From the NCBI GenBank assembly GCA_945607565.1, contig CALYZD010000018.1:1-33267 (forward strand): a DNA stretch of 33,267 nt, read 5' to 3'. The position numbers and the translations under genes are program-made. The DNA comes from an uncultured Bacteroidales bacterium (lineage in GTDB: Bacteria; Bacteroidota; Bacteroidia; Bacteroidales; Marinilabiliaceae). Below are positions 30,701 to 33,267 of this stretch, in pieces (the first letter of the stretch is position 1; each line of letters starts with the position of its first letter). The notes beneath the pieces are model-generated. The model did no database searches. It had not been told where the DNA came from and saw nothing but the letters and a program-made list of their open reading frames with translations.

Positions 30701-31280
30701 TTTTGAATGGTCGGTCAACGACGTCCCCTACTCGGGCACAGCCACCTACAACCCCGTCCTCACCGACGAGGAGGCCGCCGCCTACACCGTGCCCAACGTG
30801 CTTGCGGGCGACGACAACTGGCTGCCCACGCTCTACACCGAGCAAGCCGCAGTCCCCGACGCCTCGCTGGCCGACGGCGTCATCACATGGACGGCCGACG
30901 ACTACGCCTTCTGCTACGCAGTGACGCTCGACGGCGAGGTGGTAGCCTTTGTGACCGAACCCGCCTACACATGCACCGCCCCCGGCACCTACACCATCCG
31001 CGCAGCCAACGAGCGCGGCGGCCTGTCGGCTCCCTCGGCAGCCATCGAATACGCCTCCACGGGCATCGGCGAGTTGCAGGCCGACGGCGCTGATGTCCGC
31101 GTCTATGGCGTGGCCGGAGCCGTGGTGGCCCGCAATGCCTTCGGCCTCATGGAGGTCTACACCATAGGCGGCTCGCGCGTGGCAAGCCTCACGGCCGACG
31201 GCGACGCCCGCGTGGCACTGCCGGCCGGCATCTACGCCGTGCGCTGCTCGGGACGCTCGTTCAAGGTCGTGGTCAGATAA
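27786..31280 (+). CDS. Secreted multidomain pectin methylesterase (CE8) with C-terminal sorting-like domain
   Basis: Removes methyl groups from homogalacturonan, outside the cell or at its surface. 1164 residues. Order: signal peptide (1-23, ends GAQ), an N-terminal beta-rich domain (to about 235), two InlB/Listeria-Bacteroides-type repeats (SPSGTTFTEGTELEVTAAKN, and SVGGRYEQGTTLSLTARQT), a carbohydrate-binding-like region, a Big_5/SbsA Ig-like domain (RSVPANGDEGISASGRI, about 600-695), then the CE8 beta-helix (about 699-1000). Catalytic set: PDGEYD, LLSYQDTYY with Asp836, GVVDFICGGGD with Asp859, and LGRPWG with Arg916/Trp918. The last 70 residues (LPAGIYAVRCSGRSFKVVVR at the end) resemble a type IX secretion (Por) sorting domain. 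The ATG at 27786 starts the signal peptide; the ATG at 27735 would add a polar lead. A pectate lyase gene follows. Confidence 0.9.
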   Translation: MNTKLTTLSLWALAALTPMAGAQPYRSLKDATVVERTIYTTDFSEWSTGIPASLPVSVDYQGTVGVEQVGLSFYDWKTGQPSKGTADCMTAAYGSAQVRDNAVKIASGNDNYIKIGPIVGISKFTFVQAATGNSRGAVLSVIGKDEAEETPVLTEYVNSYTGSANGVVHELDFLDNTLDFSASAIDGSNVGAFEFTDAQREEVYIVIRNYKGCGKDSYLFMMQIDANVEVSGNQYTLDLSSSDNAAGTVSVSPSGTTFTEGTELEVTAAKNFGYAFSHWADAEGNVVSTENPYAFAISANTTLTAVFESVPTYSVEVLCTNNLEIDMGSVDVEPASVGGRYEQGTTLSLTARQTPVLRFAAWTDDNENASVTTAQRSLTVTKDMTIVADYEIQDFIAIFNAEKVQGYATNTTYPFAADYAWDASRNAKASVVRVSDGTALTATGTTPVVRNRTDVVVKTVGGLYTNGYRSTDIALQYQFSTRGFTSATFAGTLVAKNAACVNWKAQVSTDGTNFADIEGAAWELSASKECPVCIALADELMDKDLVYIRLTGTGSDVFNTNYEFSNVEEASGLSYTTNSEQGFGNLYILGTPVVVADEEAPTVSRSVPANGDEGISASGRITVSFSERIAAGTGTATLTSAGGSVDLVPAYGSQSVSFDYMNLDYSTAYTVRLPAGFVTDRSGNALAADYEFSFTTMARPTVTKGLYDFVVGTDGTLAEAIAAANANTSGQRFRIFVPDGEYDLGTGITSLTAPKVSIIGQSVEGTIIYNLPPVEGIGVTATICIESAATDCYMQDLTIQNRYPYDADKNAGRAVALQDKSTRSILKNVCLLSYQDTYYSNNNSMRSYFETCEIHGVVDFICGGGDVFFENSLLYLEDRKGNVITAHSGGGAYGYVFSNCTIDGTSINNASYTLGRPWGNNGSRTVYLNTTMKVTPAAAGWADMGGVPALFAEYNSRTAAGAAVDCSNRKTYFEWSVNDVPYSGTATYNPVLTDEEAAAYTVPNVLAGDDNWLPTLYTEQAAVPDASLADGVITWTADDYAFCYAVTLDGEVVAFVTEPAYTCTAPGTYTIRAANERGGLSAPSAAIEYASTGIGELQADGADVRVYGVAGAVVARNAFGLMEVYTIGGSRVASLTADGDARVALPAGIYAVRCSGRSFKVVVR

Positions 31281-31307
31281 TCAGTGACATCAACTGCATG
31301 AACCAAC

Positions 31308-31344
31308 GGTCGGCTGCGTGCAATGGCGTGCAGCCGACCTTAAT
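31308..31344 (+). terminator. Hairpin between the two pectin enzyme genes
   Basis: Perfect 10-bp stem GGTCGGCTGC (31308-31317) with GCAGCCGACC (31330-31339), 12-nt loop, then TTAAT. It lies 28 nt past the first stop and 40 nt before the next ATG. The T tract is weak, so partial termination or processing is as likely as full termination. Confidence 0.55.
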
Positions 31345-31378
31345 ATGACGACATTTTCAAAAAAAAACGGAAATCAGC

Positions 31379-33130
31379 ATGAACATCAGAACAACTCTAA
31401 CGCTTGCGGCAATGGCAGCAGGCGCTCTGGCGGCATCGGCACAGGACGTCCCGGCCTTCCCGGGCGCCGAGGGTCATGCGCGCTACATCACCGGCGGACG
31501 CGGCGGCGCGGTCTATCACGTCACCACGCTCGAAGACAACGCGGCCGACGAGTCGGTGGTGACCGGCTCGCTGCGCTGGGCCCTGTCGAAGAGCGGACCC
31601 AAGACCATCGTCTTCGACGTGTCGGGCACCATCGACCTGAAGCAGAAACTCAAGACCGGCAAGGACAACCTGACGATTGCCGGACAGACGTCGCCCGGCG
31701 GCATCTGCCTGAGCGGCTTCGACTTCGTCATCAACTCCAGCAACGTCATCCTGCGCTATCTGCGCTTCCGCCCCGGCGACCACAGCCTGACCGAAGTCGA
31801 CGGCCTCGGCGGCATGGATAAGAGCGACATCATGGTCGACCACTGCTCGGTGAGCTGGAGCGTGGACGAATGCCTCTCGGTCTACGGCATGACCAACTCG
31901 ACCGTGCAGTGGTGCATAGCCTCCGAAGCGCTCCGCGTGTCGGTGCACGGCAAGGGCACGCACTGCTACGGCGGCAACTGGGGCGGCACCAACGCCTCCT
32001 ATCACCACAACCTGATAGCCCACTGCGAGAGCCGCACGCCGCGCCTCGGCCCGCGCTACACCACTCAGACCGACGAGCTTGTGGACATCCGCAACAACGT
32101 GTTCTACAACTGGGCTGGCGAAGGCTGCTATGGCGGTGAGGCTCAGAAGGTCAACATCGTGGCCAACTACTACAAGCCCGGGCCGGCCACGCGCTACGGC
32201 TCCACCGGCACGTCGGCCGTGCGCTACCGCATTGCCAAGATAGGCGTGCGCACCACCGAGTATGTCACCAAATATCCCGACTACGCGCCCACCGAGCACG
32301 TCTGGGGCAGATATTTCATTGATGCCAACGTCATGAGCGACAACGACGAGGTGACGGCCGACAACTGGACCAAAGGCGTCTATGCCCAGCAGACCAACGG
32401 CTCGCACGTCGACAACCTCTGGACCGATGAGGTCATGCAGGAGATACGCCTGACCGAGCCGCTCGACGCCGGCGAAGTGACCACCCACACGGCCGCCGAG
32501 GCCTACGACCTGGTGCTGCAGCTGGCCGGCGCGTCGCTCTATCGCGACGAGGTGGACGACCGCATAGTCAGCGACGTGACCACCAACACGGCATCGTTCC
32601 GCGCCACCGGCAACTCGCCCGGATACATCAACACGCCCTCCGACACCCGCACCGCCGACGAGGCCGGCAACGACGAGTGGTCGGCATGGCCGGCTCTGGC
32701 CTTCGACGCCACCCGCTCCGTCACCGACACCGACGGCGACGGCATCCCCGACGCCTGGGAGACGGCCAACGGCCTGAACCCCAACTCGGCCACCGACGGC
32801 AAGGCAGTCTGCGCCGACGGCTACACCAATCTGGAGCATTACCTCAACTCGCTCGTGGCGCACATCACGGCCGCGCAGCAGCTCACGACCCAGGGCTCGG
32901 CCATCGACGAGGCCCGCTGCCCGGCAGCCGCCATCAGCGTCAGCAACGGCCGCCTGACGCTGAGCGGACTCGAAGTTGCGGCGCGCGTCAGCATCCACTC
33001 GCTCTCGGGCAGCCGCCTGGCACAGGCCACCGTCAGCGGACAGGCCACCTTCGACCTGCCGCGCGGCATAGCCGTGGTGCACCTTGTGTTCGACGGCGGC
33101 GCCACCCGCACGTTCAAGGTGCGCATCTGA
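31379..33130 (+). CDS. Secreted pectate lyase, family PL1, with C-terminal sorting-like domain
   Basis: Cleaves de-esterified homogalacturonan by calcium-dependent beta-elimination. 583 residues: signal peptide (1-22, ends ASAQ), start of the lyase FPGAEGHARYITGGRGG, GSLRWAL, IVFDVSGTIDL and the beta-helix with VDHCSVSWSVDE (Asp154 calcium-site region). The SRTPRLGPRY segment carries the candidate catalytic arginine (Arg219 or Arg222), then VDIRNNVFYNWAGEGCYGGE. Near 450-461 a thrombospondin-3-like calcium motif TDGDGIPDAWE leads into the GLNPN segment common at the end of such lyases. The last 65 residues (SIHSLSGSRLA, FDLPRGIAVVHLV, TFKVRI) look like a type IX sorting domain. It follows the pectin methylesterase whose product is its substrate. 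The start is just after an A-rich leader (TTTTCAAAAAAAAACGG). Confidence 0.94.
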   Translation: MNIRTTLTLAAMAAGALAASAQDVPAFPGAEGHARYITGGRGGAVYHVTTLEDNAADESVVTGSLRWALSKSGPKTIVFDVSGTIDLKQKLKTGKDNLTIAGQTSPGGICLSGFDFVINSSNVILRYLRFRPGDHSLTEVDGLGGMDKSDIMVDHCSVSWSVDECLSVYGMTNSTVQWCIASEALRVSVHGKGTHCYGGNWGGTNASYHHNLIAHCESRTPRLGPRYTTQTDELVDIRNNVFYNWAGEGCYGGEAQKVNIVANYYKPGPATRYGSTGTSAVRYRIAKIGVRTTEYVTKYPDYAPTEHVWGRYFIDANVMSDNDEVTADNWTKGVYAQQTNGSHVDNLWTDEVMQEIRLTEPLDAGEVTTHTAAEAYDLVLQLAGASLYRDEVDDRIVSDVTTNTASFRATGNSPGYINTPSDTRTADEAGNDEWSAWPALAFDATRSVTDTDGDGIPDAWETANGLNPNSATDGKAVCADGYTNLEHYLNSLVAHITAAQQLTTQGSAIDEARCPAAAISVSNGRLTLSGLEVAARVSIHSLSGSRLAQATVSGQATFDLPRGIAVVHLVFDGGATRTFKVRI

Positions 33131-33156
33131 GCCGTCGGTCACCCGACAACACAAAA

Positions 33157-33197
33157 CGACCCGGGGCGGCGCTGTCCGTTCCCGGGTTGACTTTTTT
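33157..33197. terminator. Terminator after the pectate lyase gene
   Basis: ACCCGGG (33159-33165) pairs with CCCGGGT (33181-33187), with additional outer G-U and C-G pairs to 33157/33189, followed by CTTTTTT. On the minus strand the hairpin is followed by CGTTTTGT, so it may serve both directions. Confidence 0.82.
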
Positions 33198-33233
33198 CCG
33201 CCTGCCGGCGATGATGATGAATGGGGCTGAGGC

Positions 33234-33267
33234 TCAATGCACGCGGGTCAGCGGCTCGCCTTTGGTG
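33234..33267 (-). CDS. Possible 3' end of a minus-strand gene (partial)
   Basis: On the minus strand the window's right edge reads TKGEPLTRVH followed by a TGA stop (33236-33234). Only ten codons are visible, so no family can be named. Support is the protein-like composition and the bidirectional terminator 40 nt away, which would suit convergent genes. It could equally be chance. Confidence 0.3.
   Translation of the reverse strand, partial: TKGEPLTRVH

Noticed and set aside
28893-30845. 650-codon open frame on the minus strand
   Set aside because: Antisense to the pectin methylesterase, low-complexity composition, no motif or start context.
1-33267. CRISPR arrays, tRNA/rRNA genes, insertion sequences, phage or integrase genes
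   Set aside because: None found: no spaced direct repeats, cloverleaf-type sequences, transposase motifs or integrase motifs were seen on either strand.

Overview
The window is a high-GC chromosomal segment from a member of the Bacteroidota, most likely order Bacteroidales. The evidence is a SusD-family glycan-binding protein, a hybrid two-component system with periplasmic propeller repeats, DUF5123, DUF3109 and DUF2851 family proteins, C-terminal sorting-like tails on secreted enzymes, A-rich leaders instead of Shine-Dalgarno sites, and several promoters of the Bacteroides type (TTTG, 19-20 nt, TAnnTTTG). I cannot name a genus from sequence reading alone. I see no tRNA, rRNA, CRISPR array, insertion sequence or phage gene.

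Layout. Positions 1-3298 hold the end of a glycan-uptake locus: a SusD-like protein cut by the window edge and a surface lipoprotein with FN3-like and DUF4957/DUF5123 beta-helix parts. A terminator and promoter lead to a stand-alone membrane-bound nucleotide-sugar 4,6-dehydratase (3633-5579). Next come a giant hybrid sensor/AraC regulator (5832-10082) overlapping a BioG-like esterase, and a convergent TrmH-type RNA methyltransferase. A TetR regulator then heads an RND efflux operon (11758-18447: regulator, TolC, adaptor, pump, PII-like small protein) with the same order as my recollection of the Porphyromonas gingivalis XepCAB/PG0541 locus. Positions 18724-21363 hold single genes with good promoters and terminators: a DUF3109 cysteine-rich protein, YebC, ribosomal protein S15 and a Bax-inhibitor-1 family protein. 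An RluA-type pseudouridine synthase faces them. A LytS/LytTR two-component pair with a DUF2851 gene follows (22562-25681).

Positions 25685-27135 carry three small minus-strand genes of unknown function (two membrane proteins and a possible PH-domain protein). An AT-rich intergenic stretch separates them from a pair of large secreted pectin enzymes on the plus strand: a multidomain CE8 pectin methylesterase and a PL1 pectate lyase, both with a C-terminal sorting-like domain. Methylesterase and lyase act in sequence on homogalacturonan. The SusD/DUF5123 proteins at the left end would fit uptake of the same kind of substrate, and the hybrid sensor is a candidate regulator, but that link is inference. 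The clearest candidates for less-described biology are the PII-like protein attached to the efflux operon with TetR-type palindromes at its head, and the three-gene membrane/PH-like cassette.
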